Positions 45,115 to 53,378 of a stretch of DNA of 64,000 nt are shown here, piece after piece. The notes below the pieces were generated by a model. The model was given only the letters and a program-made list of their open reading frames with translations, searched no databases and was not told the origin of the DNA. Position 1 is the first letter of the stretch. Each line of letters begins with the position of its first letter. Both the position numbers and the translations under genes were made by a program. Origin of the DNA: JANYGA01 sp031420415 (lineage in GTDB: Bacteria > Vulcanimicrobiota > Vulcanimicrobiia > Vulcanimicrobiales > Vulcanimicrobiaceae); NCBI GenBank assembly GCA_031420415.1, contig JANOMT010000025.1, positions 1 through 64,000 of the forward strand, written 5' to 3'.

Positions 45115-46280
45115 CACAGCGGCACGACCGTCGGCGAACCGATACCGAATTGGACTTGAATCGTCGAAGCTTTGAAGCCCCCGATCGTCGGGGCGACTTG
45201 GCTCGGCGCACATGGCAATCGTTGGCAGGTAAGCGCCGTGATACCGGGTCGGTAATTCGTCGGCCCGCCTTCCAGCGACGTAATCTGGACGTACGCGAGT
45301 TTCGTGAATCGATGCGAGAGGCCGACGATGAACGACGGTGTGTACTGTGGGTACGCGTTGATCGGATCGTACTGTATGAGGCGCGACGGTTGGAAGAAAA
45401 GCGTCGTCTGTGGATTCGCGCGATACTCGATGTAGGCGAGCTCGAAGATCTGCGCGTGATTGGTTTCGTTCGCGCCGGCGCGATGGACGAGCCATTGCGG
45501 CGCGACCGTAAGCGTACCGAAGAAGCGTGGCGATGCGAGAAACGGTATCGTCACGGGCAAAAGATACTCTTGTTCGGTTCGGGTGTGAACGACGGTCGGT
45601 AAGCCGTTGACTTCGATAAGTTGCCGATCGCCGTACCCGCCGACGTTCGCGGTATGCGAGAGATAGGTCGGCGAAATGACGATCGGAAATTTTCCGGCGA
45701 GTACTATGAGATTCTGATCGAGTACGGTGAGGATTTTATCTTTCGTGACGACGTTGAGCACGCCCGTATTTTGATACGCTTGCGTTTGCGGAATGCTCGT
45801 CCCCGGCCCCGTCAGCCCTTGCACGTAAAACGGTACGCGCGTATTGCTGAAGCCGATCGGGACCTGTTGGATCTCGTAGTAGCCCGCTTGGAAGCGATTC
45901 GTACGCGAGATGCCGATCCCAAAGCCCGCGTCGACGCCGCCTGGATCGTTCGCATCGAAGCCGACGTCGTTCGTCGGCGCTGCGATCGAGCCGTCGATAT
46001 TGAAGGTGAAACGCTGGGGTAACCCTGGACGCCGAAGCGGCTTTTGCGGCGTGCCGACGGGATTCGCCTGACTCACTTCGCGTTTCGAATTACGATCGCG
46101 CAGCTCGGCTTTGAGCGCTTCGTTTGCCGGATCGATCAGATTGACGCGCAGCGCATTCGCAGTCGTTGCATCGGCGAGCACCTGCGTCGGAACGACGAGC
46201 GACACGAAGAGCGTAAGTGCGGCGCAAAGCCGGCGAAACGGAAAACGCGACTCACTGAAATGGTCGATCACACGAAACAA
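45114..46280 (-). CDS. Predicted outer-membrane beta-barrel protein
   Basis: A 388-residue protein with a signal peptide (FRRLCAALTLFVSLVVPTQV, cleavage near LADA) and a coiled segment (LIDPANEALKAELRDRNSKR). A chain of alternating polar/hydrophobic strands follows, with short turns (RFTFNIDGSIAAPTN, AGFGIGISRTNRFQAGYYEI, NLIVLAGKFPIVISPTYLS, RFFGTLTVAPQWLVHRAG, TTLFFQPSRLIQYD). It ends in an aromatic/hydrophobic strand STIQVQFGIGSPTVVPL. The pattern fits an outer-membrane porin- or transporter-like barrel. It is coupled to the SGNH lipoprotein gene, suggesting a joint export or uptake role at the outer membrane. The family is not recognised. Confidence 0.65.
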   Translation of the reverse strand: MFRVIDHFSESRFPFRRLCAALTLFVSLVVPTQVLADATTANALRVNLIDPANEALKAELRDRNSKREVSQANPVGTPQKPLRRPGLPQRFTFNIDGSIAAPTNDVGFDANDPGGVDAGFGIGISRTNRFQAGYYEIQQVPIGFSNTRVPFYVQGLTGPGTSIPQTQAYQNTGVLNVVTKDKILTVLDQNLIVLAGKFPIVISPTYLSHTANVGGYGDRQLIEVNGLPTVVHTRTEQEYLLPVTIPFLASPRFFGTLTVAPQWLVHRAGANETNHAQIFELAYIEYRANPQTTLFFQPSRLIQYDPINAYPQYTPSFIVGLSHRFTKLAYVQITSLEGGPTNYRPGITALTCQRLPCAPSQVAPTIGGFKASTIQVQFGIGSPTVVPL

Positions 46281-47008
46281 CTTTCTTCTCGGCTAATTTC
46301 CTGACATTTATAGCCGGAGCCTTTCCATCTCCTGCGGCTCGTTCACCTCGGATCGTACGATGGACGAGGCGATTTCTCCGGATCGTCTATCACGGATCTT
46401 CCGACGAGCGCTCAACTTCCAGACGATCAGGCTTTCGGAGACGAATTCGTGTTAACGCACCGTGGCGGCGCCGCCGCGGAGCCGAAATGGGCGGAGACTG
46501 CTATTTGGACCGCGCGCGAATCCGAAGATCTTTCTAGGATAAGCTCTCGCAACGTCTCGTCGCAGGAGCTTTTGCCGTTCATACGTCGTTTCGTAGAGAT
46601 AGGCACCATCGGCGAAGAGTACGTGGGAACACGCGAGCGCCAGCGATTACGGAGAGCTGGTCATGGGCGTGGCCAGGCCTCAGCGACGCACGCAGCAGAA
46701 AACCCGTGGAACTCGTGCAGCGTGCGGCGGCGACGGCGGCAGCGCTCGAAGGGCGACTGTCTCCTCCTCCTTCAACCGCGCTCCGTGACGCCGTTTTCGT
46801 GGGGACCCTCGTCGCGGCGCTCCGGCCCGGTGAACGCGAGCGGCTTTTCGGCGCTGGAACGATCGCGGGCTTACGCTGGCAGCCAACGCCGGACGCGCGC
46901 CTCAATGCGCTCCTCCGCGAATGGGTCTTTGGCGAGCGAGCCACGCGGGCTCCATCGACCCTGAACCGCGACGCCGGAGGGGTCATCCCACGAATATGCC
47001 GCCAATCC
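46281..47008. other. Long intergenic region with a possible gene remnant
   Basis: About 730 bases. On the plus strand, 46706-46960 reads with good coding character (VELVQRAAATAAALEGRLSP, LRDAVFVGTLVAALRPGERE, GLRWQPTPDARLNALLREWV) but then runs out of frame into the convergent SnoaL-like gene, and no family is recognised. The rest shows nothing beyond the presumed promoter of the barrel gene. Confidence 0.35.
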
Positions 47009-47470
47009 TCAGAGGTGCTTCGACCAACTCCACGCGCGAATGCGCCAGCCGTCGCGCTTCTCGAGCGCAAATGTCATCGTAGCACCATGCTCGGCCATCA
47101 CTTTGCCACGCACTTTGAAGCGATACTGCGCCGGAACGACGACGTACGCACGATCGCCCGACGTTTCGATCGATGACGGTTTCGCGAGCGTCACGATGCC
47201 GTCGGTCACGCCGTTTTTCTTCGCGTTGGCGCCGTAAGCCGCAGCCCAGCGCCCGCACGCCGCGTTGCCGTGCCACTCGTACGGCGCAAATTCATCGATG
47301 ATCTCTGTTTGTGGACCGCAGGCAGCGAGCGCCGAAGCCACATTGCCTGTGTTGAAGCCGTCGATGAACTGATGGACGGTCGCCATCGGGTCTGCAGCAG
47401 CGAGCACGACGACGGGCACGAGTGCGATCGCGGCCGCGAGCGGGCCAAGAAATGCGAGATGAGGGCGCAT
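47009..47470 (-). CDS. Exported SnoaL-like (NTF2-fold) protein
   Basis: A 153-residue protein with a signal peptide (MRPHLAFLGPLAAAIALVPV, cleavage near LAAA). The mature domain matches the SnoaL/DUF4440 cone-shaped fold: DPMATVHQFIDGFNTGNVAS, then ALAACGPQTEIIDEFAPYEW and C-terminal strands YRFKVRGKVMAEHGATMTFA, KRDGWRIRAWSWSKH. There is a Cys pair (AACGP, AACGRW). Members bind small hydrophobic ligands or act as isomerases or hydrolases; the pocket residues here do not allow a specific call. Confidence 0.8.
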   Translation of the reverse strand: MRPHLAFLGPLAAAIALVPVVVLAAADPMATVHQFIDGFNTGNVASALAACGPQTEIIDEFAPYEWHGNAACGRWAAAYGANAKKNGVTDGIVTLAKPSSIETSGDRAYVVVPAQYRFKVRGKVMAEHGATMTFALEKRDGWRIRAWSWSKHL

Positions 47471-47496
47471 GTTTTCGCGTGATCGCTGGATTGTCG

Positions 47497-47616
47497 ATGG
47501 AACCCTGCTACGGAGATGCCACGCTCGTCACTACGGAGCCGCAGGACACACCGCCACTCGCACGGGCGCTAAGAAGCACGGGTTATCACATGCTGCGGCG
47601 AACACAGACACGATAA
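47497..47616 (+). CDS. Possible 39-residue small protein ending at a terminator
   Basis: From ATG 47497 the product reads MEPCYGDATLVTTEPQDTPP, LARALRSTGYHMLRRTQTR and stops at 47614-47616, three bases before a strong terminator hairpin. Codon use is fair but there is no SD, so it may be leaderless or not translated at all. The same stretch could be a small RNA or a leader of the diguanylate cyclase gene. Confidence 0.35.
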   Translation: MEPCYGDATLVTTEPQDTPPLARALRSTGYHMLRRTQTR

Positions 47617-47618
47617 AA

Positions 47619-47646
47619 CCGCCTCTTGCGCTCGCGCAAGAGGCGG
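47619..47646 (+). terminator. Intrinsic terminator
   Basis: Perfect 12-bp stem CCGCCTCTTGCG/CGCAAGAGGCGG with loop CTCG, followed by ATTTTCTC; it is flanked by AAAA on the other side and could work in both directions. It lies 43 bases upstream of the diguanylate cyclase ATG. Confidence 0.85.
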
Positions 47647-47689
47647 ATTTTCTCAATTTCAACACGATTTCAACCGATAGTTAAAACAC

Positions 47690-48895
47690 ATGCGTAGTCG
47701 CTATGCGATAGCTTTGTCCATTCTGGGCGCGTACTTTATCGCGTCCTACTTGATATTGCACGCGGCGATCGACCAACAACGCTCGATGCAGCGCGCGATC
47801 TCGGTGAGCGGCCAGCAGCGGATGTACTCACAGCGGATCGCTTTGTTCGCCGATGCCATCGTCGCGCGGCCCGATTCCGAACTCCGCCGTCGCGCCCAGC
47901 AAGATCTGCAAACGTCGATCCGGATTTTCGGCGAGGCCCATCGTGCGCTCACACACGGCGATCCGAAGATTAACCCGTCCGGCTGGCCGCCGCCAGCGGT
48001 TCGCGACATCTATTTCACACAACCCTACGACGTCGACCGCCAAGCTCATGAGTACCTCGCCCACGCCCGAGCGCTCGACGAGCGTGCCAAACACCACACG
48101 ATTGCCTTGAATGATAAAAATCTCGAGTATCTCCTCAATGTGGGCCCCGGCCTCTTTCTGAAGTCGCTCGACGCGGTGGTCGTCGCCTACAACCGCGAGC
48201 AGCGCGCCGGTGCGGCGAGATTTGAAATGCTCCAACTCGGGCTGCTCGTGCTCGGCCTCTCGACGCTCGCGTTGATCTGGTTCACGATTCTCATGCCGAT
48301 GGAGCGAGAGATCGCAGAGCGAACCGCCGCGATGGAACGCAGCGCCGCGCTCGATTCGCTCACCGGCCTCCTCAACCGCAAAGCCTTCGCCGCGCGCGTC
48401 GAAACCGCGATCGCACACACGCGCGTCGACGTTCGCGGGGGCGCGCTCCTCATCATCGATATCGATAACTTTAAAACCGTCAACGATACATTCGGACACG
48501 GTTTCGGTGACGACACGATCGTCACCGTTGCCGAGAGCATGCGTCGACACGCGCGCGACCACGATCTCATCGCGCGATTCGGAGGGGACGAGTTCGCGTA
48601 CTTCGTGGCCGCATCCGAATCCGAAGCTGCGCTCCACGATTTCGTCGATCGAATCTGTGCGGCACTCCAATACGTGACGAACGACGGCGACGATGCGCAT
48701 CGCGTCACGGTTTCGATCGGCGTGGCTCGCGTTGGCCGCGATGGCACGAACCTCGCCGATCTCTTTAAGGCAGCCGACGAAGCCCTCTATACGGCGAAGC
48801 GCTCCGGTCGTGCGCGCTACGCGTTTGCCGAACTTCCGACGACCATCGAGGCGGCGAACGCAAGCACGATGCTCCGCACGATCCAAAAGATCTAA
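47690..48895 (+). CDS. Membrane diguanylate cyclase with PilJ-type sensor
   Basis: A 401-residue protein. TM1 is YAIALSILGAYFIASYLILH. The periplasmic PilJ/NarX-like sensor opens with RAISVSGQQRMYSQRIALFA, the conserved 'xxxGxQRMxSQRI' box, and runs to about residue 175. TM2 is LGLLVLGLSTLALIWFTILM. A short coiled linker leads into a GGDEF domain (about 220-380) with LLIIDIDNFKTVNDTFGHGF, the active site RFGGDEFAYF and a normal C-terminal KAADEALYTAKRSGRARY. It should make c-di-GMP in response to a periplasmic ligand. A terminator just upstream separates it from the preceding transcript. Its stop overlaps the convergent nitroreductase gene by four bases. Confidence 0.92.
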   Translation: MRSRYAIALSILGAYFIASYLILHAAIDQQRSMQRAISVSGQQRMYSQRIALFADAIVARPDSELRRRAQQDLQTSIRIFGEAHRALTHGDPKINPSGWPPPAVRDIYFTQPYDVDRQAHEYLAHARALDERAKHHTIALNDKNLEYLLNVGPGLFLKSLDAVVVAYNREQRAGAARFEMLQLGLLVLGLSTLALIWFTILMPMEREIAERTAAMERSAALDSLTGLLNRKAFAARVETAIAHTRVDVRGGALLIIDIDNFKTVNDTFGHGFGDDTIVTVAESMRRHARDHDLIARFGGDEFAYFVAASESEAALHDFVDRICAALQYVTNDGDDAHRVTVSIGVARVGRDGTNLADLFKAADEALYTAKRSGRARYAFAELPTTIEAANASTMLRTIQKI

Positions 48896-49518
48896 CGGAA
48901 GTTCGCGACCTCGTCTGCGGTCAAGCGCGGGCCACGCGCGCGCAGGACGGAATCGTCGGCGTACCCGATATTGCAGAGCCACAACGACGCGAGGCTCGTG
49001 CCGCCTAAAAATTCGCGGTCGACGATCGTTCGATCGAAGCCACCCATCGGGCCGACGTCGAGTCCGAGGGCTCGCGCGGCGAGCATGAGATACGCGCCCT
49101 GGAGCGTCGCGTTTTGCATCGCAAACGACCGCGCGGCATCCGCGCCACCATCGCCCGCATAGCGTTTGCGAAAGCTCTCGGCCGACGTGAAACGATCGGG
49201 AAGATGTTCGTAAAACGCCATGTCGGCCGCGACGATCGCCGTGGCGGGCGCGGCGAGGGTCTTTGCGAGATTGCCTTCGGAGAGCGCCGGGGCGAGTTGC
49301 GCTTTCGCTTCGGGCGACGTCACGAACACCACGCGCATCGGGAGCGAATTATTCGAGGTCGGACCCCACTGCGCGAGTCCGACGACGCGTTGCAGGAGCG
49401 CGCGCGGAACGGGTATCGGCAGAAAGCCCTGCGCGGTCCGCGCCTCTTCGAAGAGCGTTTGCGTATCGTACGGGGCGAGCGCGCGCAAACGCTTGCGAGT
49501 GAAAAGGTCGTCGAGCAT
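48892..49518 (-). CDS. RutE/HadB-type nitroreductase-family oxidoreductase (malonic semialdehyde reductase-like)
   Basis: A 208-residue FMN-dependent nitroreductase-fold protein. Characteristic segments are QWGPTSNNSLPMRVVFVTSP (FMN phosphate and flavin contacts), LAPALSEGNLAKTLAAPATA, AFYEHLPDRF and ARALGLDVGPMGGFDRTIVD. The order and length match RutE, which reduces malonic semialdehyde to 3-hydroxypropionate in uracil catabolism. No other rut genes are nearby, so the true substrate may differ. The gene lies just downstream of eno on the same strand (6 bases). Confidence 0.88.
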   Translation of the reverse strand: MLDDLFTRKRLRALAPYDTQTLFEEARTAQGFLPIPVPRALLQRVVGLAQWGPTSNNSLPMRVVFVTSPEAKAQLAPALSEGNLAKTLAAPATAIVAADMAFYEHLPDRFTSAESFRKRYAGDGGADAARSFAMQNATLQGAYLMLAARALGLDVGPMGGFDRTIVDREFLGGTSLASLWLCNIGYADDSVLRARGPRLTADEVANFR

Positions 49519-49524
49519 ATCGGA

Positions 49525-50856
49525 TTACTCAGACGCCGCGACGTCGTGCGCGATCCCCTTGAACGCCGCGCGCCCGGCGTAGCGCGCAGAATCGCCGAGT
49601 TCGAGTTCGATCGCCATCAACCGGTTGTACTTCTCGACGCGATCGCTCCGCGAAAGCGAGCCCGTTTTAATTTGCCCCGCGCCCGTCGAGACTGCGAGAT
49701 CGGCGATCGTGGTATCACCCGTCTCACCCGAGCGATGCGAGATCACGCTGCGATACCCGGCCTTGTGCGCGAGATCGACGGCATCGAGTGTTTCCGTGAG
49801 CGTGCCGATCTGATTGACCTTAATGAGAATCGCGTTTGCGGTGTTCGTTCCGATTCCGCGCGCGAGGCGCTCCGTATTGGTGACGAAGAGATCGTCGCCG
49901 ACCAGCTGGACGCGCGCGCCGATGCGCTGCGTGAGCGCGCGCCAACCCTCCCAATCGTCTTCCGACATTCCGTCTTCGATCGAGATGACCGGGTACTTCG
50001 CGCAGATCTCTTCGTAAAAATCGACCATTTGGAGCGCGCTGTGTGCGACGTCGCCACCGTTTGGATAATACGCGTTATGACGACAGAATTCGGACGCGGC
50101 GGAATCGAGGGCGAGGGCGATATCTTTACCCGGTTCGTAACCCGCGCGCGCGATCGCTTCGACGAGAGTATCGAGTGCCGCGTGCAGCGACTCGAACGGC
50201 GGCGCGTAACCGCCCTCATCGCCGACGAGCGTCGACATGCCACGATCGCGCAAGATCTTGCCGAGCTCGTGGAATGTTTCAGCACCGTAGCGAACGGCTT
50301 CCGCGAACGACGGTGCGCCGAGCGGCACGATCATGCATTCTTGGAATTGCAGCGCACCTCCGGCATGTTTCCCGCCGTTGATTACGTTCATCATCGGCAC
50401 GGGCAGCGTGCTCGCCGTCGGGCCGCCGAGATACCGAAAGAGCGGGATGCCGAGGCTCACCGCCGTCGCTCGTGCGACGGCGAGCGAGACGCCGAGGATC
50501 GCGTTTGCACCGAGCTCGCGTTTATTTTGCGTGCCATCGAGTTCGACCAAGGTGCGATCGATCTCGCGTTGGTTCGTCGCGTCGAGCCCTTCGATTGCAG
50601 GCCCGAGAATCGTATTGACGGCATCGACGGCTTTGAGAACACCTTTGCCGTTATAGCGCTTGGGATCGCCGTCGCGTAATTCGACCGCTTCGTGCGCGCC
50701 CGTCGAGGCACCCGAAGGCACCATCGCTTCCTCGACGGCCCCGAAGCTCGTCGCAACCGTTACGGCGACGGTGGGATTTCCACGCGAATCGAGCACTTCG
50801 CGTCCGCGCACGCTTTCGATAAGGGGGCGTCCGCCGCCGCGTAGAGATTCAATCAC
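49525..50856 (-). CDS. eno: Enolase
   Basis: A 443-residue phosphopyruvate hydratase of glycolysis and gluconeogenesis. Hallmarks are EVLDSRGNPTVAVTV, MVPSGASTGAHEAVELRDGD, the catalytic loop GDEGGYAPPF, metal ligands in LALDSAASEF, SIEDGMSEDDWEGW and LVGDDLFVTN, catalytic Lys in ILIKVNQIGTLTET, and SHRSGETGDTTIADLAVS. I chose GTG 50856, giving VIESLRGGGRPLIESVRGRE. The near-repeat ESLRG/ESVRG at the N-terminus suggests a small duplication. Intact. Divergent from the 50930 gene, with a 73-base promoter gap. Confidence 0.97.
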   Translation of the reverse strand: MIESLRGGGRPLIESVRGREVLDSRGNPTVAVTVATSFGAVEEAMVPSGASTGAHEAVELRDGDPKRYNGKGVLKAVDAVNTILGPAIEGLDATNQREIDRTLVELDGTQNKRELGANAILGVSLAVARATAVSLGIPLFRYLGGPTASTLPVPMMNVINGGKHAGGALQFQECMIVPLGAPSFAEAVRYGAETFHELGKILRDRGMSTLVGDEGGYAPPFESLHAALDTLVEAIARAGYEPGKDIALALDSAASEFCRHNAYYPNGGDVAHSALQMVDFYEEICAKYPVISIEDGMSEDDWEGWRALTQRIGARVQLVGDDLFVTNTERLARGIGTNTANAILIKVNQIGTLTETLDAVDLAHKAGYRSVISHRSGETGDTTIADLAVSTGAGQIKTGSLSRSDRVEKYNRLMAIELELGDSARYAGRAAFKGIAHDVAASE

Positions 50857-50929
50857 GGTCGCGCGGTTCTTAGGATGTTCGCCACTCTCCCCCGTTGAAA
50901 CCGCCGGGAGAAACGGAGGGGATGAAAAC

Positions 50930-51367
50930 ATGTCTTTTATGGATGAAATCGGTAAAATGGCAAGTGGCCTTCTCGGCGGCGCGAGCCCGGAGGCGGCGGC
51001 CGGTGCCGCGAGCGATCACGTAGCCAACATGGATTCGGGCGCACTCGGCGACCATCTCACGCAGAGCCTCGGCAACATGGATCAGGGTTCGCTAGCTGGG
51101 CTCGGTCAACAATTACTCGCTAGCTTTACCAATCATCCGGCCTTCGCGGGCGATGCGAATTCCGCAACCGAAGAAGCGGGCGTCTCCCAAGCCGACGTCG
51201 CCGCGGGAAATCCCGGGGCGATCGGTGCGCTCATCAACCTAGCCAAAAACAACCCCGGCGTCTTGCAGAACGCTGCGAGTCAGTTTCTCGGCAATAATCC
51301 AAATGCGATCTCGTCGCTTGCGCCCGGCCTCTTACAAGGCATCTTGGGAAAACTTACCGGCCGCTAA
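50930..51367 (+). CDS. YidB/DUF937-like small protein
   Basis: A 145-residue soluble protein with a strong SD (GGAGG at 50915-50919) before ATG 50930. It starts MSFMDEIGKMASGLLGGASP and is built of Gly/Ala/Asn-rich short helices: LGDHLTQSLGNMDQGSLAGL, GQQLLASFTNHPAFAGDAN, AGVSQADVAAGNPGAIGALI and LGNNPNAISSLAPGLLQGIL. This resembles the YidB/DUF937 fold of unknown function. It is highly acidic and lacks an export signal. Followed by an intrinsic terminator. Confidence 0.7.
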   Translation: MSFMDEIGKMASGLLGGASPEAAAGAASDHVANMDSGALGDHLTQSLGNMDQGSLAGLGQQLLASFTNHPAFAGDANSATEEAGVSQADVAAGNPGAIGALINLAKNNPGVLQNAASQFLGNNPNAISSLAPGLLQGILGKLTGR

Positions 51368-51377
51368 TTCCAAAAGA

Positions 51378-51404
51378 AACGCCCGCGCGTCGCACGCGGG
51401 CGTT
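51378..51404. terminator. Intrinsic terminator, probably bidirectional
   Basis: A 10-bp perfect stem AACGCCCGCG/CGCGGGCGTT around CGTCGCA, followed by CTTC. It lies between the convergent DUF937-like and ndk genes, with A-rich sequence on the other flank. Confidence 0.8.
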
Positions 51405-51427
51405 CTTCATCCGCTCCGACTGCGGGA

Positions 51428-51886
51428 CTAGTTCGAGACGAGCCACTTCTCGAGATCGTTCGAGCGCGAGAATATCTCACCGGGCTCGAACCAAATCGCG
51501 ATTTCTCGCGCGGCGCTCTCCGACGAATCGCTACCGTGTACGAGGTTGCGGCCGATCGTCTGGCCGTAATCGCCGCGAATCGTTCCGGGTCCGGCTTTGA
51601 TCGGATTGGTCGCGCCGATGGTCGCACGCGCTCCCTCGACGACATCGGAGCCTTCGAGAACGAGTGCCACGATCGGTGCGCTCGTAATGTATTCCACGAG
51701 GCCCGCGAAGAACGGCTTGCCTTCGTGTTCCGCATAATGTTTTTTCGCACGCGCTTCGTCGCAGACGAGCATCTTCATCGCGGCGATCGTGAAGCCGCGA
51801 CGCTCGAAGCGTGCGAGCACCTCGCCCGTGAGTCCGCGCGCGACGGTGTCGGCCTTACATAAAATGAGGGTCTTTTCGATTGCCAT
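51428..51886 (-). CDS. ndk: Nucleoside diphosphate kinase
   Basis: A 152-residue NDK that transfers phosphate between NTPs and NDPs through a phosphohistidine. It starts at ATG 51886 (MAIEKTLILCKADTVARGLT), which aligns with the family start. Signature regions are GKPFFAGLVEYITSAPIVAL, GATNPIKAGPGTIRGDYG and the active-site NLVHGSDSSESAAREI. The tail WFEPGEIFSRSNDLEKWLVS is slightly longer than usual. Intact; divergent from birA with a 39-base gap. Confidence 0.97.
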   Translation of the reverse strand: MAIEKTLILCKADTVARGLTGEVLARFERRGFTIAAMKMLVCDEARAKKHYAEHEGKPFFAGLVEYITSAPIVALVLEGSDVVEGARATIGATNPIKAGPGTIRGDYGQTIGRNLVHGSDSSESAAREIAIWFEPGEIFSRSNDLEKWLVSN

Positions 51887-51925
51887 GGCAAGCGCGTACG
51901 CCCTCGCACCGAAGAGGCCCTGGCG

Positions 51926-52687
51926 ATGTGGACGATCCGGAATTTCGACCAGACCCGTAGCACCAATGACGATGCCGCGGCGCTCTTGGGCGCACCCGAA
52001 CATGCGGGCGCCGTCCTCGTCGCCGATTTTCAGAGTGCGGGTCGCGGGCGTCACGATCGGGCCTGGGTCGCGCCGCCGGGAAGCTCGCTCCTGTGCACGA
52101 CGATTCTGCCCGAGCCGATCTCAACGAGCGCGCTCTGGGCCGTGCCGTTTTGGACGGGGCTCGCACTCGCCGAGGCGATCGAAACGCTTACGGGTCATCG
52201 CGTGACGTTACAGTGGCCAAACGACCTGCTCGTGCGCGGCGCGAAATGCGCGGGCGTCCTTTGCATATCGCGCGTGATCGGCGCGCGCGCATTCGTCGGT
52301 TGTGGCACGGGCGTTAACGTTCTAAGACCCGCCGATGGTAGCGTCTATCGCGACGTCCGGCCAGCGCCGTCGTTTCTCAGTGATATCGCACCGACGATCG
52401 CGCGCGATACCATGCGCGACGCGCTTCTGACCGCATACTCACGCCGCTTGCCCGAACTCGCCGATCCAACGGCGATCGCTCGCTCGTGGGAAGCGCGTGC
52501 GGCCTTGGATGGCACTCCATATCGGCTGCTCGTCGACGGAACGAACGAACCGATCGTTGCCGTCGCGCGTGCGATCGCAGACGACGGCTCCCTCATCGTC
52601 GCTCACAACGGACTACGAAAATGTATCTCACTTGCCGATGCTCGCGTGCTACGTGATTTCGGATTCGATGGTGCCGTAGAAGGGTAA
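51926..52687 (+). CDS. birA: Biotin--protein ligase, monofunctional
   Basis: A 253-residue BirA catalytic domain, which activates biotin to biotinyl-AMP and attaches it to carboxylase carriers. Motifs are QTRSTNDDAAALL, the adenylate loop FQSAGRGRHDRAWVAPPGSS, LQWPNDLLVRGAKCAGVLCI and GCGTGVNVLRP. A C-terminal beta barrel is present (NEPIVAVARAIADDGSLIVA). The N-terminal winged helix of regulator-type BirA is absent, so it cannot act as the biotin repressor. Confidence 0.94.
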   Translation: MWTIRNFDQTRSTNDDAAALLGAPEHAGAVLVADFQSAGRGRHDRAWVAPPGSSLLCTTILPEPISTSALWAVPFWTGLALAEAIETLTGHRVTLQWPNDLLVRGAKCAGVLCISRVIGARAFVGCGTGVNVLRPADGSVYRDVRPAPSFLSDIAPTIARDTMRDALLTAYSRRLPELADPTAIARSWEARAALDGTPYRLLVDGTNEPIVAVARAIADDGSLIVAHNGLRKCISLADARVLRDFGFDGAVEG

Positions 52688-52709
52688 ACCGGCTATTCGA
52701 AAGGGCTAG

Positions 52710-53378
52710 ATGATGCGAGCACGTTCCATCTTGATTCTTCACGAATGCCAAAGCACGCGGACGCGACTCGGTGACGATGTCGGCGCTGTCGCGAGGACGC
52801 TGAAATCGCGCGCCGTCGATTTCACATACGCGCACGTTCCACGCGATCGCGTTTTAGCGACGATCGATACCGGTAACGCATGTGCGGGCGATCCGATCGC
52901 CCTCGATGTGTTTAGCCAATCGCGGCCGCTCGCTTCGATCGATCTCGATGCGTATGCGGGCCTCGTCATCTGCGATCACACGGAGTGCCTAACGCGCCTC
53001 GGATCCGACGCTGCATTCGGCATGGTCGTGCGAGCGTTCGTCGCAACCGATCGCCCGATCGTCGCCGTCGGTCACGTTCCGGGTGCGCTCGCAGGCTTGC
53101 GTGGACGCGACGATCGTTCGCTTATCGCAGGCCGCCGTGTCACGTTCGCCACCCGATGCGACGATGCGGTCGTCTGTCGCATATCGCCGAGTAACGACGT
53201 CGAGCGCGCGATTACGAATGCAGGTGCGCTCGTAAAGAACGAGCGACCCGGGGACGAACATGTGAGCGTCGATGCGTATCTCATCACGGCACAAAACCGC
53301 CGCTCGGCAACGACGGCGACCCGAACGATCCTGACATTTCTCGATCCGATCTCGCAGTCGCGAATGCGCGCCTCTTAG
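52710..53378 (+). CDS. DJ-1/PfpI-like protein lacking the nucleophilic cysteine
   Basis: A 222-residue class I glutamine-amidotransferase-like protein. It begins SILILHECQSTRTRLGDDVG. The family landmarks are DLDAYAGLVICDHTECLTRL, then the elbow PIVAVGHVPGALAGLRGRD, where DJ-1/PfpI proteins have 'I-A-A-I-C-H-G-x-x-x-L', then LIAGRRVTFATRCDDA and HVSVDAYLITAQNRRSA, equivalent to 'VVVDGNLITGQNPAS'. The nucleophilic Cys is Gly here, so a classical deglycase or protease activity is unlikely. The gene starts 22 bases after birA on the same strand. Confidence 0.7.
   Translation: MMRARSILILHECQSTRTRLGDDVGAVARTLKSRAVDFTYAHVPRDRVLATIDTGNACAGDPIALDVFSQSRPLASIDLDAYAGLVICDHTECLTRLGSDAAFGMVVRAFVATDRPIVAVGHVPGALAGLRGRDDRSLIAGRRVTFATRCDDAVVCRISPSNDVERAITNAGALVKNERPGDEHVSVDAYLITAQNRRSATTATRTILTFLDPISQSRMRAS

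Noticed and set aside
47471..47689. c-di-GMP riboswitch upstream of the diguanylate cyclase
   Set aside because: The conserved P1-P3 and tetraloop-receptor elements of type I or II aptamers could not be found; only a terminator is clear.
47828..48982. A 384-residue minus-strand frame opposite the diguanylate cyclase
   Set aside because: Antisense of the GGDEF/PilJ protein; no domain of its own.
49114..50679. A 521-residue plus-strand frame opposite RutE-like and enolase genes
   Set aside because: Arg-rich shadow spanning two convincing minus-strand enzymes.
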